This document shows, piece after piece, positions 25,915-33,134 of a stretch of 64,000 nt of DNA. Position 1 is the stretch's first letter. Each line of letters begins with the position of its first letter. Origin of the DNA: Rhodococcus rhodnii NBRC 100604 (GTDB taxonomy: Bacteria > Actinomycetota > Actinomycetes > Mycobacteriales > Mycobacteriaceae); NCBI RefSeq assembly GCF_001894925.1, contig NZ_BCXD01000006.1:124001-188000 (forward strand). Direction: 5' to 3'. The notes beneath the pieces are model-generated. The model was given only the letters and a program-made list of their open reading frames with translations. It made no database searches and was not told the origin of the DNA. A program made the translations under genes and the position numbers.

Positions 25915-27201
25915 TCACTCCACCTTGGTGAGTGCATCCCGCTCGTCGTCGGGGTCCGGGTTCGGCGACGGCGCCTTCTCGTCGTTGTAGATCTCGCGGT
26001 CGATCTCGTCGTCGGCATCGGCCACGAGCATCGCGACGAAGGTGTCGCCGTTGACGTTGAGGAAGGTGCGGAAGATGCCGGTGAACCAGTCGACGGCGAT
26101 GAGCAGCCCGACGGCCTCGATGGGCAGGTCGAGTGTCGTTGCGAGAAACAGTGCGACGACGGGGAATCCGCCGGGGACGGTGATGGTGCCGAGGTTGAGC
26201 AGGATCGCGAGCGCCATGCCGAGTGCGACCTGGCCGATGCTCAGCTCGATGTTCCCGGCCTGGGCCAGGAACATCACGACGATCATGTAGTTGAGGACGG
26301 CGCCGTACGATCCCATCGTGAGTCCCACGGACAGCGTGAAATTGGCGATGCGCGGGCTGACGCCGATGCGATCGATCGCGGTCTCGAGCACGGTCGGGAA
26401 CGTGACTGCCGAACTGGTCGTCGTGACGGCGATGGCGGTCTGCCGCGCCAGCTTGGCGGGAAGCTTCGCCGGAGAGAGCCGAGTGCGCACGGCGACCACG
26501 ACGACGAACAGTGCGAACAGGATGAGGACGCCGAGGAGCGTGGTCCCGAGGTACTGCAGGCCGGTCGTGACGACGGAGATTCCCGCGTCTCCCGCGAGCG
26601 CGGCGAGCAGCGCGAACACGCCGATCGGCGCGATGTACATGACGAGCCGGATCATGGTGAGCACGATCTGCTGCACCTGCTCGACGAACGAGAGCACGCG
26701 ATCGTCTCCGGTCTTGCCGACCTGGATGCGCAGCGCGATCCCGAAGAGCAGCGAGAACACGATGATCGGAACCATGGTCGCCGTCGACATGGCGTCGAAG
26801 ATGTTGGTGGACACGAAGTTTCGCAGTGTGTCCTGCCAGCCGAGCGATTCCTGGGCGCTCTCTTCGAGCGTCGGGTCGAGTTCGCCGGTGAAGGTCATGC
26901 CGTCGCCGGGGCGGATCACCGTCGCCAGCACCCACGCGAGCGCGGCCGCGATCGCGGAGAAGCCCAGCATCCACGCGAAGGTGCGAGCGGCGATGCGCCC
27001 CGTGCCGGCGCCGGTCATCGAGCCGGTCGCGACGATGACGGAAGACATCACGAGCGGAACGATCGCCATCTGGATCAGGCGGATGAAGATGTCGCCGACG
27101 AACTGGAGGTTTGTCGCCCACTCGCCGACCGCGAGCCCGAAACAGATGCCCGCGATCGCCGCGATGCCGATCTGCACCGCGGTGTTCTTCAGAGCTCGCA
27201 T
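25915..27201 (-). CDS. DAACS-family dicarboxylate/amino-acid:cation symporter
   Basis: A 428-residue membrane protein of the glutamate/dicarboxylate symporter family with about eight transmembrane helices. It keeps TTTSSAVTFPTVLE (serine-rich re-entrant loop HP1) and the late NVNGDTFVAMLVA (aspartate of TM8). The usual NMDGT sodium/substrate motif of TM7 is replaced: the matching stretch reads VGLTMGSYGAVLNYM. That suggests altered coupling or substrate. The C-terminal tail is acidic. The start ATG 27201 has GAAGGGG upstream. Substrate cannot be named. Confidence 0.85.
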   Translation of the reverse strand: MRALKNTAVQIGIAAIAGICFGLAVGEWATNLQFVGDIFIRLIQMAIVPLVMSSVIVATGSMTGAGTGRIAARTFAWMLGFSAIAAALAWVLATVIRPGDGMTFTGELDPTLEESAQESLGWQDTLRNFVSTNIFDAMSTATMVPIIVFSLLFGIALRIQVGKTGDDRVLSFVEQVQQIVLTMIRLVMYIAPIGVFALLAALAGDAGISVVTTGLQYLGTTLLGVLILFALFVVVVAVRTRLSPAKLPAKLARQTAIAVTTTSSAVTFPTVLETAIDRIGVSPRIANFTLSVGLTMGSYGAVLNYMIVVMFLAQAGNIELSIGQVALGMALAILLNLGTITVPGGFPVVALFLATTLDLPIEAVGLLIAVDWFTGIFRTFLNVNGDTFVAMLVADADDEIDREIYNDEKAPSPNPDPDDERDALTKVE

Positions 27202-27360
27202 GTGTCCGTGTCCCCTTCGTGGTGGTGTCGTCTGCGCGGGATGCTAGGGCCGTCGTGTTGTGTCCGTGTTGCACGGTGATTGCCGTCGGTGTGCCCATAC
27301 CCTGCGGGCGAAGGTTCGGGGTCTTGCGAGGTACCCGCGATGTCGTTTATGGTCGCTTCG

Positions 27361-27388
27361 AAACCAAGCCGGTCGACCGGTTATGTTT
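27361..27388. promoter_or_regulatory. 28-bp palindrome resembling an autoregulatory element (ARE) of butyrolactone receptors
   Basis: A perfect 12-bp core CCGGTCGACCGG (27369-27380) is flanked at four bases on each side by AAAC and GTTT. Both half-sites resemble the YCGGTWYGK half-site known for ArpA-type receptors (CCGGCTTGG and CCGGTTATG). A -10-like TATGTT at 27383-27388 overlaps it, and a GGAGG follows immediately. A bound receptor would block the promoter of the small gene downstream. The gblR receptor gene is about 1.2 kb away. Confidence 0.5.
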
Positions 27389-27398
27389 GGAGGCAGTG

Positions 27399-27434
27399 GT
27401 GAGAACCGACCGAGACGACGGCAACGGGCGGTAG
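27399..27434 (+). CDS. 11-residue leader peptide MRTDRDDGNGR
   Basis: A GTG-initiated micro-ORF with an ideal GGAGG (27389-27393) five bases upstream. It ends at TAG 27432-27434, four bases before the GTG of the 83-residue gene. That gene has only a poor site of its own, so reading of the leader could load ribosomes onto it. There is no regulatory codon run. Confidence 0.4.
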   Translation: MRTDRDDGNGR

Positions 27435-27438
27435 CACC

Positions 27439-27690
27439 GTGTACGCGTCGAGGGCGCAGCCGAACGACACCACTTCCGGCAACTGGAAGGTGGAGTCGAG
27501 GCCCTACGGCTGCGACATCGTGGTCCTACCCGGAGAAGAGGTGTGGGTCCTCGGTGATGTCGGCATGGTGGTGGTTCTCGGCGGCCGCGCCGTCGTCGAG
27601 GGCGACGTCGGAGAGGTCGTGTGGCTGGCCGACGGTGACGTCGTCGTCACCGGCACCGTCACGAAGGGCGCCGGATGCCGGTCGGATTGA
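27439..27690 (+). CDS. Small 83-residue protein with beta-repeat-like sequence
   Basis: Short protein starting MYASRAQPND. Residues about 30-75 alternate hydrophobic and Gly/Asp positions in a near-repeat (VLGDVGMVVVLGG, VVEGDVGEVVWLADG, DVVVTGTVTKG). This pattern suggests stacked beta strands as in small beta-helices. No family assigned. It is preceded by an ARE-like palindrome and a leader peptide, and its 3' end overlaps the end of gblE by 32 bases in the opposite direction. It may be a target of the butyrolactone system. Real coding status is probable but not proven. Confidence 0.5.
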   Translation: MYASRAQPNDTTSGNWKVESRPYGCDIVVLPGEEVWVLGDVGMVVVLGGRAVVEGDVGEVVWLADGDVVVTGTVTKGAGCRSD

Positions 27691-28600
27691 TCGAGGGGTT
27701 CGATCCGGCCGCGCGCACACCGACCGCGCGCACGCCGACCGCGCGCATGATGGCCGTGGCGTCGTACGTGTGCTCCCGCCCCAGCAGATCGATGCTCCGC
27801 TCGGGCACCGCCCGCTCGGCGGCGATCGCGAGTGCGCGATCGAGCGTCACACTCCGCTCCGGAATCGTGAACGACGGATCCTCCGCCGCGGCGCGTTCGA
27901 GCAACGTCCTGATGCGCAGCGGCTCGGGGTCGGCCGCATGAAACACAGCGGCGGCGGGCCAGTCGGGCGTGAGGGCGAGTCGGACGACGAGTTCTGCGAG
28001 ACGGGTCGCCGAGATCGTCGACACCGGGACGTCGCCGTCGTCGATCACAGCGCCGAGCGCACCGACGAGGCGCTTGAGTCCCGGCAGCAGCCACCGATCC
28101 TGCTCACCCGTGACGAAGGCCGCACGCACGACGGTCCCGCCCGCCGCGAGCACGGTGTCCTCGGCTTCGGCCCGGCTGGCGCTCACGGGGCTCACGGGGT
28201 CGCGCACCGCGTCCGATTCGTGGAGCATGGAGTGAGGACCGAGGCCGTACACGCCGATGGTGCTGAGATAGAGGAGCCGCGGCGGGTGTGCGAGAGTGCT
28301 CAGGGCCTCGACGAGGTTGCGGGTTCCCTCGGCGTTCACTCGTTGTGCGAGAGTGGGGTCAGGCCCCGTGTAGGAGACGGCGTGCACCACGACGTGTGCT
28401 CCGTCTCCGACACCGCGCAGTGTCGCGGGGTCGGTGACGTCGAGACGCGGAGTCGTGGACCGTGCGCGGCCGTCGACGCGAATCCCGGCACCACGGAACT
28501 GCTCGGTAATGTGCGTGCCGAGAAAACCGGTCGCGCCCGCGACTGTGGCATGAAGCTCATCGACGGTGGTGAGGCTGTCGTTCAACGGAATCGGTGACAC
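27659..28600 (-). CDS. gblE: NAD-dependent epimerase/dehydratase-like protein of the butyrolactone locus
   Basis: A 313-residue extended-SDR protein. The Rossmann motif is VAGATGFLGTHI, and RLLYLSTIGVYG carries the catalytic-position Ser. The usual YxxxK active-site motif is replaced by SASRAEAE, so Tyr and Lys are both missing and catalysis may be altered. Its place beside an ArpA-type receptor and an AfsA-type synthase matches gblE in the Rhodococcus jostii gbl locus, where it is thought to tailor the signal. GTG start with AAGGAAG; 29 bases separate it from the gblR start. A 15-bp tandem repeat lies in its C-terminal codons. Confidence 0.82.
   Translation of the reverse strand: MSPIPLNDSLTTVDELHATVAGATGFLGTHITEQFRGAGIRVDGRARSTTPRLDVTDPATLRGVGDGAHVVVHAVSYTGPDPTLAQRVNAEGTRNLVEALSTLAHPPRLLYLSTIGVYGLGPHSMLHESDAVRDPVSPVSASRAEAEDTVLAAGGTVVRAAFVTGEQDRWLLPGLKRLVGALGAVIDDGDVPVSTISATRLAELVVRLALTPDWPAAAVFHAADPEPLRIRTLLERAAAEDPSFTIPERSVTLDRALAIAAERAVPERSIDLLGREHTYDATAIMRAVGVRAVGVRAAGSNPSINPTGIRRPS
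27711..27755. repeat. 15-bp tandem repeat in the 3' end of gblE
   Basis: Two near-identical copies (27711-27725 and 27726-27740, one mismatch) and a partial third. On the minus strand they encode RAVGV RAVGV RA. Length variation between strains would be expected. Confidence 0.7.
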
Positions 28601-28629
28601 GATCTTCCTTCGGTACGAGGGGGCTGGCA

Positions 28630-29313
28630 GTGGCGGTACAGGCTCGAGGCAAGTTCACCCGCGCGCAGATCGTTCGCGCTGCCGCGGCGATGTTCGACAA
28701 CCGCGGGTACGACGGCGCGAGCCTCTCGGACGTCGTCGACGAGGCGGGCATCACGAAGGGCGCGCTCTACTTCCATTTCAAGTCGAAGTCCGAGCTCGCG
28801 AGCGTCGTCATCGACGCGCAGCGCCGGATCTCGATGGCGGCGCTCGATCAGATCGTCGAGGAGCACGAGATCAGCCCGATCGGGCAGATCGTGATGATGT
28901 CGCAGGAGCTCGGCCGGCAGATCCGCTGGGAGCCGATCGTCCGGGCAGGCATCCGGCTGACCCTCGAACTCAGCGCGACGTCCGGGCCGCAGGAGCCCTA
29001 CGACGACTGGCTCGAGCGGTGCACCGAACTGCTCGGCGCCGCCGAACGCATCGGTCAGCTCGTTCCCGGGATCGATCACGCGCGCACCGCGCGTTTCGTG
29101 ATCGGTGCCTACACGGGCGTGCAACTCGTGTCGAACGTCTACACCGGCCGCACCGACCTCGAGGGGCGCATCGACGACATGTGGGCGATCGTCCTGCCGT
29201 CCTTCCTCCCCGAGGATCAGCACGACACCATCCCCTCCCTCATCTCGTGCCGGTGGCGGCCGTCCACCGGCGAATCCCTGCTCAGCGACGACTTCCTGGA
29301 TCAGTCGAGCTGA
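28630..29313 (+). CDS. gblR: TetR-family gamma-butyrolactone receptor
   Basis: A 227-residue TetR protein of the ArpA/ScbR type. The helix-turn-helix is at about residues 8-50 (FDNRGYDGASLSDVVDEA, ITKGALYFHFKSK), nearly identical in style to butyrolactone receptors. The C-terminal ligand domain has RWEPIVRAGIRLTLE and the Trp in DDMWAIVLPSF, a position that contacts the lactone in CprB/ArpA. Start 28630 is chosen because GAGGGGG sits six bases upstream; GTG 28594 would overlap gblE. The end overlaps gblA by 13 bases in convergent orientation. It likely represses targets until the lactone binds. Confidence 0.9.
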   Translation: MAVQARGKFTRAQIVRAAAAMFDNRGYDGASLSDVVDEAGITKGALYFHFKSKSELASVVIDAQRRISMAALDQIVEEHEISPIGQIVMMSQELGRQIRWEPIVRAGIRLTLELSATSGPQEPYDDWLERCTELLGAAERIGQLVPGIDHARTARFVIGAYTGVQLVSNVYTGRTDLEGRIDDMWAIVLPSFLPEDQHDTIPSLISCRWRPSTGESLLSDDFLDQSS

Positions 29314-30221
29314 ACCCTGCCCGACGCGCACACGGCGCCGTCCTGCTCGACCCTCGCGCGCAGGACGCCGGGCTCGCCGGTCGGCCGAACGCTCACGAAC
29401 GCGGCGGCGTCGAGTTCGACGAAGCGGTGGAACGAGATGTCGAACGACTGGATCAGCGCGTGGGGCCGGCCCTCGTGCATGCGGCAGGCCTGACGGATCG
29501 CTTCGAGCGTGACCATTCCGGGCAGGTGATCGCTCGGGTGGTCGAACAGCACCGGGTGCGTGATGTCGACGCGGATCGGCCACTCGTCGCCGCGCCGCGG
29601 ACCCACCACGACGTCGGCGGGGCGCGCGACGCCGACGTCGGCTGCCGGTGCGGGGTCGATCCGGATCGCGATGCGCGGCGTGCTCGTCCGGCCGCCGCGC
29701 ATCCGTGAATACGCCTCGGGGTTCATCACCGCGCAGTAGCCGCCCGCGGAGCCGGCGGGGCGGTCGTCGAGAAACAGGTCCGCGGCGAGGGCGAACCCCG
29801 CGACGGTGCCGCCGCGCTGGGCGACGTCGGAGAAGGTGGCGCGCATCGCGAGTCGCGCCGGGACATCACGCATTCGGAGCGCTGCGGCCTCGCACGTGAA
29901 GCGCAGCGCGGAGATGACGAACGCGTGGCCGGACGGCACGTCGTGGACGCGGTGGCCGAGCATCGACGCGGACTGCCGGAACGCCTCGACGAGAAGCATC
30001 GGATCGTGCACGCCGGCGACGGGACGATAGAAGCCGTGCAGGCGCGGTAATTGTGCTGCGACCCAATGGGTGTCGGTGTCGTCGGTGGGGCCGGAATCGG
30101 TCAGCAGCACCTCGGCCACCGCGGCACGGTGCACGAGCGAACGCTCCACCGTGCGCTCCCACGACAACCATTCGGGCGCGCGCCCCACCGGTGTCGAACT
30201 GTCGACGGTCTCCACCACCAT
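29301..30221 (-). CDS. gblA: AfsA-family gamma-butyrolactone biosynthesis protein
   Basis: A 306-residue protein with two AfsA repeats (hotdog-like), the usual length for A-factor synthases. The first repeat contains RLHGFYRPVAGVHDPMLLVEA and FRQSASMLGHR, the second HPVLFDHPSDHLPGMVTLEA and IRQACRMHEG. AfsA enzymes condense a beta-ketoacyl chain with a dihydroxyacetone-type C3 unit to build the butyrolactone precursor. Start 30221 (MVVETVDSSTP) has GAGGGGG four bases upstream. With gblR and gblE it completes a signal-synthase, receptor and tailoring set. A SnoaL-like gene lies 110 bp upstream on the same strand. Confidence 0.92.
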   Translation of the reverse strand: MVVETVDSSTPVGRAPEWLSWERTVERSLVHRAAVAEVLLTDSGPTDDTDTHWVAAQLPRLHGFYRPVAGVHDPMLLVEAFRQSASMLGHRVHDVPSGHAFVISALRFTCEAAALRMRDVPARLAMRATFSDVAQRGGTVAGFALAADLFLDDRPAGSAGGYCAVMNPEAYSRMRGGRTSTPRIAIRIDPAPAADVGVARPADVVVGPRRGDEWPIRVDITHPVLFDHPSDHLPGMVTLEAIRQACRMHEGRPHALIQSFDISFHRFVELDAAAFVSVRPTGEPGVLRARVEQDGAVCASGRVQLD

Positions 30222-30331
30222 GTGTCCCCCTCGTCGCCAATTGCGCATCACAGTTGCACATAAGAACCGACGCCGCATCTGCACACCGGGCCCTCGTCGC
30301 GAGGTGGGTGGCGGGCACGAGAGTCCGCCCG

Positions 30332-30730
30332 TCAGGCCTCGGCGACGGGGGTCGTGTGCGACGCGACGCATCGCCACCCGGTGCCGGTACGGATGTAGAC
30401 GTCGGTGGTCCATTCGTCCGCGTCGAAGCGCCGGCCACCGAATTCGGCGGTGTTGGTGACCCGCGCGGTACGCACGGCGGTGTCGCCGTGGATGCGGATA
30501 CGTTCGGTTCCCTCGACGGTCGCCATGGCGTTGTGGACGAGATCGCCGGACGCGACCAGATCGAGGAACGTTCCTCTGCCTCCCACGCCGTCGCCGTCGA
30601 CGAGTACCCAGTCCGGGGTCACGAGCGCCGAGATCGCGTCGGCGTCGTTCGCGACTACCGCCCGTTCGAACTCCTCGGCGGCGGCGTGGACGTCCGCGAC
30701 GTCGTCGCCGGGGACCGGGGGCTCGGACAT
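30332..30730 (-). CDS. SnoaL/DUF4440-like protein (NTF2 fold)
   Basis: A 132-residue small protein with an NTF2-like pattern: an N-terminal helix (AAEEFERAVVANDADAISAL), TPDWVLVDGDG, then strands ending GWRCVASHTTPV. Such proteins include polyketide cyclases, ketosteroid isomerases and detoxifying or stress proteins. The function here is unknown. It lies upstream of gblA on the same strand and could be co-transcribed. The interval 30222-30331 contains one half-site like the ARE motif (30262-30270). Confidence 0.75.
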   Translation of the reverse strand: MSEPPVPGDDVADVHAAAEEFERAVVANDADAISALVTPDWVLVDGDGVGGRGTFLDLVASGDLVHNAMATVEGTERIRIHGDTAVRTARVTNTAEFGGRRFDADEWTTDVYIRTGTGWRCVASHTTPVAEA

Positions 30731-30809
30731 GCAGACATGCTCGCACCCGGCATCATCCGGCGTCCGCGAAATCGTGCAATCTGTGCGGTGTGTGGTGGAC
30801 CATGGCGGA

Positions 30810-32594
30810 ATGACGTCGGGACGAGTACTGCCACAGCAGCTCGAGGCGCTGCGGGGCGAGATCGCGGACTTGCGGGAGGTCGCGCTCGCGGCGGAGTCGG
30901 AGGCCGCCGAGGCGATCGCGGCCGTTCACCCGGATCACCGCGCCGCGGCGGCGAATCTGGTGCGCTACCGGGCACTGCGCAACCGCGATCTACGTGATCT
31001 GCAGGTGCGGCTCTCGCGGGCGGGGCTCTCGTCGCTGGGCCGCATGGAGTCGGACGTGATGCGCAATCTCGACGCCGTGCTCACGATGCTCGACCTCGTG
31101 GCCGGCAGGCCGGGCCCAGGCGACGACGAGACGCCCGAGCCGGGCGTCGAGCTGTTCCACAATGCCGCCGCACTGCTCGGTGGGACGCCCGACGATCGCA
31201 GTACGCGGATCATGGTGACGATGCCGAGCGACGCCGCGTCCGACGCTGCGCTCGTGAAGTCGTTCGTGACGGCCGGGATGGACCTCGCGCGCATCAACTG
31301 TGCGCACGACGGCCCCGACGAGTGGGCGGCGATGGCCGTCCACGTGCGGTCGGCGGGCGAGAACGTGCGGATCGCGATGGACCTCGGCGGTCCGAAGCTT
31401 CGCACCGGTCCGATCGAGCCGGGGCCCGAGGTCGTGAAGATCAAGCCGGGCCGCGACGCCGCGGGGCGCGTGCTGACGCCGTCGAGCGTGTGGCTGGGGC
31501 GTGCCCCGCTGCACGCGCACGACCGGGCCGTGCCCGTCGTCGACGAGGGCTGGGTGGCACGTCGCGTCGTGGGCGAATCGGTCGAGTTCCGCGAGGCGCG
31601 GGGCCGGCGCCGCGCGATGTCGGTCGTCGAGGCGACGGGCACGGGCGTGCGGATCGTCGGCGATCGCACGAGCTACCTGATCCCCGGCACGGCACTGGCG
31701 GTCGGTGACGACACGACCGTCGTCGGGGCGTTGCCCGCGACGGAGCAGGCGCTGCGGATCAACAGGGGCGATTCGATGGTGCTCACGGCGTCGCAGGTCC
31801 CGACGAAGCCCACGACGGACGGTCGTCACCGGATCGGCTGCACGCTCCCCGAGGCCTTCGGCGCCGTGCACGAAGGTCACCGCGTGCTGTTCGACGACGG
31901 CAAGATCGGTGGCGTCGTGACGTCCGCGTCGGCCGAGGAGATCCACGTCGGGATCACCGCCGCGCCGATGGGCGGCACGAAACTCAAGGCCGAGAAGGGC
32001 ATCAACTTCCCCGACTCGTCGCTGCCGATCGCGGCGCTCACCGACGAGGACAAGGAGGATCTGCGCTCCGTCGTCGCTCTCGCCGACATCGTGGAGATCT
32101 CGTTCGTGCGGTCGGCCGACGACGTGCGCGAGTTGTTCGACCTGCTGGAACAACACGGGGGTACCGAGTTGGGCGTCGTCGTGAAACTCGAGACGGTCGC
32201 GGGTTTCGACGCACTGCCCGACGTCCTGCTCGAGCTCATGCGGTGGGAACGCATCGGCGTGATGATCGCCCGCGGCGACCTCGCGGTCGAGGCCGGTTTC
32301 GAGCGGCTGGCCGAGGTGCAGGAGGAGACGCTGTGGCTGTGTCAGGCGGCGCGCGTCCCGGTGATCTGGGCGACGCAGGTCCTCGATTCGCTCGCGGACG
32401 CGGGCGTGCCGACGCGCGCGGAGGTCACCGACGCGGCCCAGGGCGAGCGTGCGGAATGCGTGATGCTCAACAAGGGGCCGTACATCGAGCAGGCGATCGG
32501 TGCGCTCGACGACATCCTGCGGCGGATGCAGAGCCACGTCTACAAGAAGAATCCGTTGCTGCGCCGGCTCGGCGCGTGGCAGATCGGGAGCTGA
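30810..32594 (+). CDS. Pyruvate-kinase-like protein with an N-terminal extension, no C-terminal regulatory domain
   Basis: A 594-residue protein. The first ~130 residues are helical, charged and unlike any pyruvate kinase domain I know. The barrel then follows: ARINCAHDGPDEW (ATP/K site), MDLGGPKLRTG, a long B-domain, AEKGINFPDSSLP, VMIARGDLAVE (catalytic Glu/Asp region), IWATQVLDSL, and PTRAEVTDAAQGERAECVMLNKG. The last Glu of the usual SGET is replaced by NKG. The allosteric C-terminal domain is absent. It most likely binds phosphoenolpyruvate-like substrates and may be a second, non-glycolytic isoform. ATG 30810 has a weak GGCGGA site. Confidence 0.85.
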   Translation: MTSGRVLPQQLEALRGEIADLREVALAAESEAAEAIAAVHPDHRAAAANLVRYRALRNRDLRDLQVRLSRAGLSSLGRMESDVMRNLDAVLTMLDLVAGRPGPGDDETPEPGVELFHNAAALLGGTPDDRSTRIMVTMPSDAASDAALVKSFVTAGMDLARINCAHDGPDEWAAMAVHVRSAGENVRIAMDLGGPKLRTGPIEPGPEVVKIKPGRDAAGRVLTPSSVWLGRAPLHAHDRAVPVVDEGWVARRVVGESVEFREARGRRRAMSVVEATGTGVRIVGDRTSYLIPGTALAVGDDTTVVGALPATEQALRINRGDSMVLTASQVPTKPTTDGRHRIGCTLPEAFGAVHEGHRVLFDDGKIGGVVTSASAEEIHVGITAAPMGGTKLKAEKGINFPDSSLPIAALTDEDKEDLRSVVALADIVEISFVRSADDVRELFDLLEQHGGTELGVVVKLETVAGFDALPDVLLELMRWERIGVMIARGDLAVEAGFERLAEVQEETLWLCQAARVPVIWATQVLDSLADAGVPTRAEVTDAAQGERAECVMLNKGPYIEQAIGALDDILRRMQSHVYKKNPLLRRLGAWQIGS

Positions 32595-32598
32595 ACGC

Positions 32599-32636
32599 CG
32601 CACGCGCCCGAAGACCGAGGTCTTCGGGCGCGTGCG
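32599..32636. terminator. Strong bidirectional terminator hairpin
   Basis: A perfect 18-bp inverted repeat (32599-32616 with 32619-32636) with a two-base loop, directly after the pyruvate-kinase-like gene and before the convergent 22-aa ORF. No U-tract. Confidence 0.8.
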
Positions 32637-32651
32637 CGGCGAAAGCTGTGG

Positions 32652-32720
32652 TCAGAGACCCCCGAGCAGCAGGTGCAGCAGATCCCCGACGATTCCGATC
32701 AGTCCTGCGACGAGTCCCAT
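32652..32720 (-). CDS. 22-residue hydrophobic small ORF (MGLVAGLIGIVGDLLHLLLG..)
   Basis: An ATG-initiated 22-codon frame with AAAGGA about seven bases upstream and TGA stop. The peptide is almost wholly Leu/Ile/Val/Gly, ending GGL, with a single Asp and His near the middle. It could form one short amphipathic or membrane-spanning helix. A terminator hairpin flanks its 3' side, and a possible -10 (TAACGT on the minus strand, near 32780) lies about 60 bases upstream. Too small for routine gene callers. Possible roles are a membrane micro-peptide, a toxin of a type I system or a secreted amphipathic peptide. Confidence 0.55.
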   Translation of the reverse strand: MGLVAGLIGIVGDLLHLLLGGL

Positions 32721-33134
32721 GTGACGTTCCTTTCGAGTGAATTGCCTTGCCACCCCGCGGTTTCGGGGACGAGGAGAACGTTATGCGGCGACGGTTGCGT
32801 GGCGGTTTCGCGTTGTTACCCGCGTGTGCGGTCCCCGCCCCCGCAGATCACGTATCTGTGACGCCACGACACACTTGTCGCAGCCGATTCGGGCGATTCG
32901 TGCAGAACCGATACAGAACCATCCGACCGGTATCTCCGATTCCGGACGGTGGGTATGCACGCCTTCGTCGTGACCGGATCGTGACATTCGGGCGCGTGAC
33001 GTCCTGCTCGATCTGTAACGCGACGTGCGGCGCGGGCGACTATCGATCGACAGCGCGTGCCGCTCCACGCGGCGCCGTCGTACGGCCCCACCAGGAGCCG
33101 ATACTCAGGAGCCGACAGCTATGAGGCCGAGATC
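32721..33134. other. 414-bp intergenic region between the small ORF and the cutinase-like gene
   Basis: Divergent promoter space. I saw a likely minus-strand promoter near 32780 for the 22-aa ORF, and several AT-richer patches (for example 32913-32945) that could hold the promoter of the cutinase-like gene. No further gene with good coding bias and no riboswitch structure I can recognise. Confidence 0.4.

Noticed and set aside
30990-32603. 537-codon minus-strand frame opposite the pyruvate-kinase-like gene
   Set aside because: Arg/His-rich antisense shadow of a strongly coding gene; typical of high-GC DNA.
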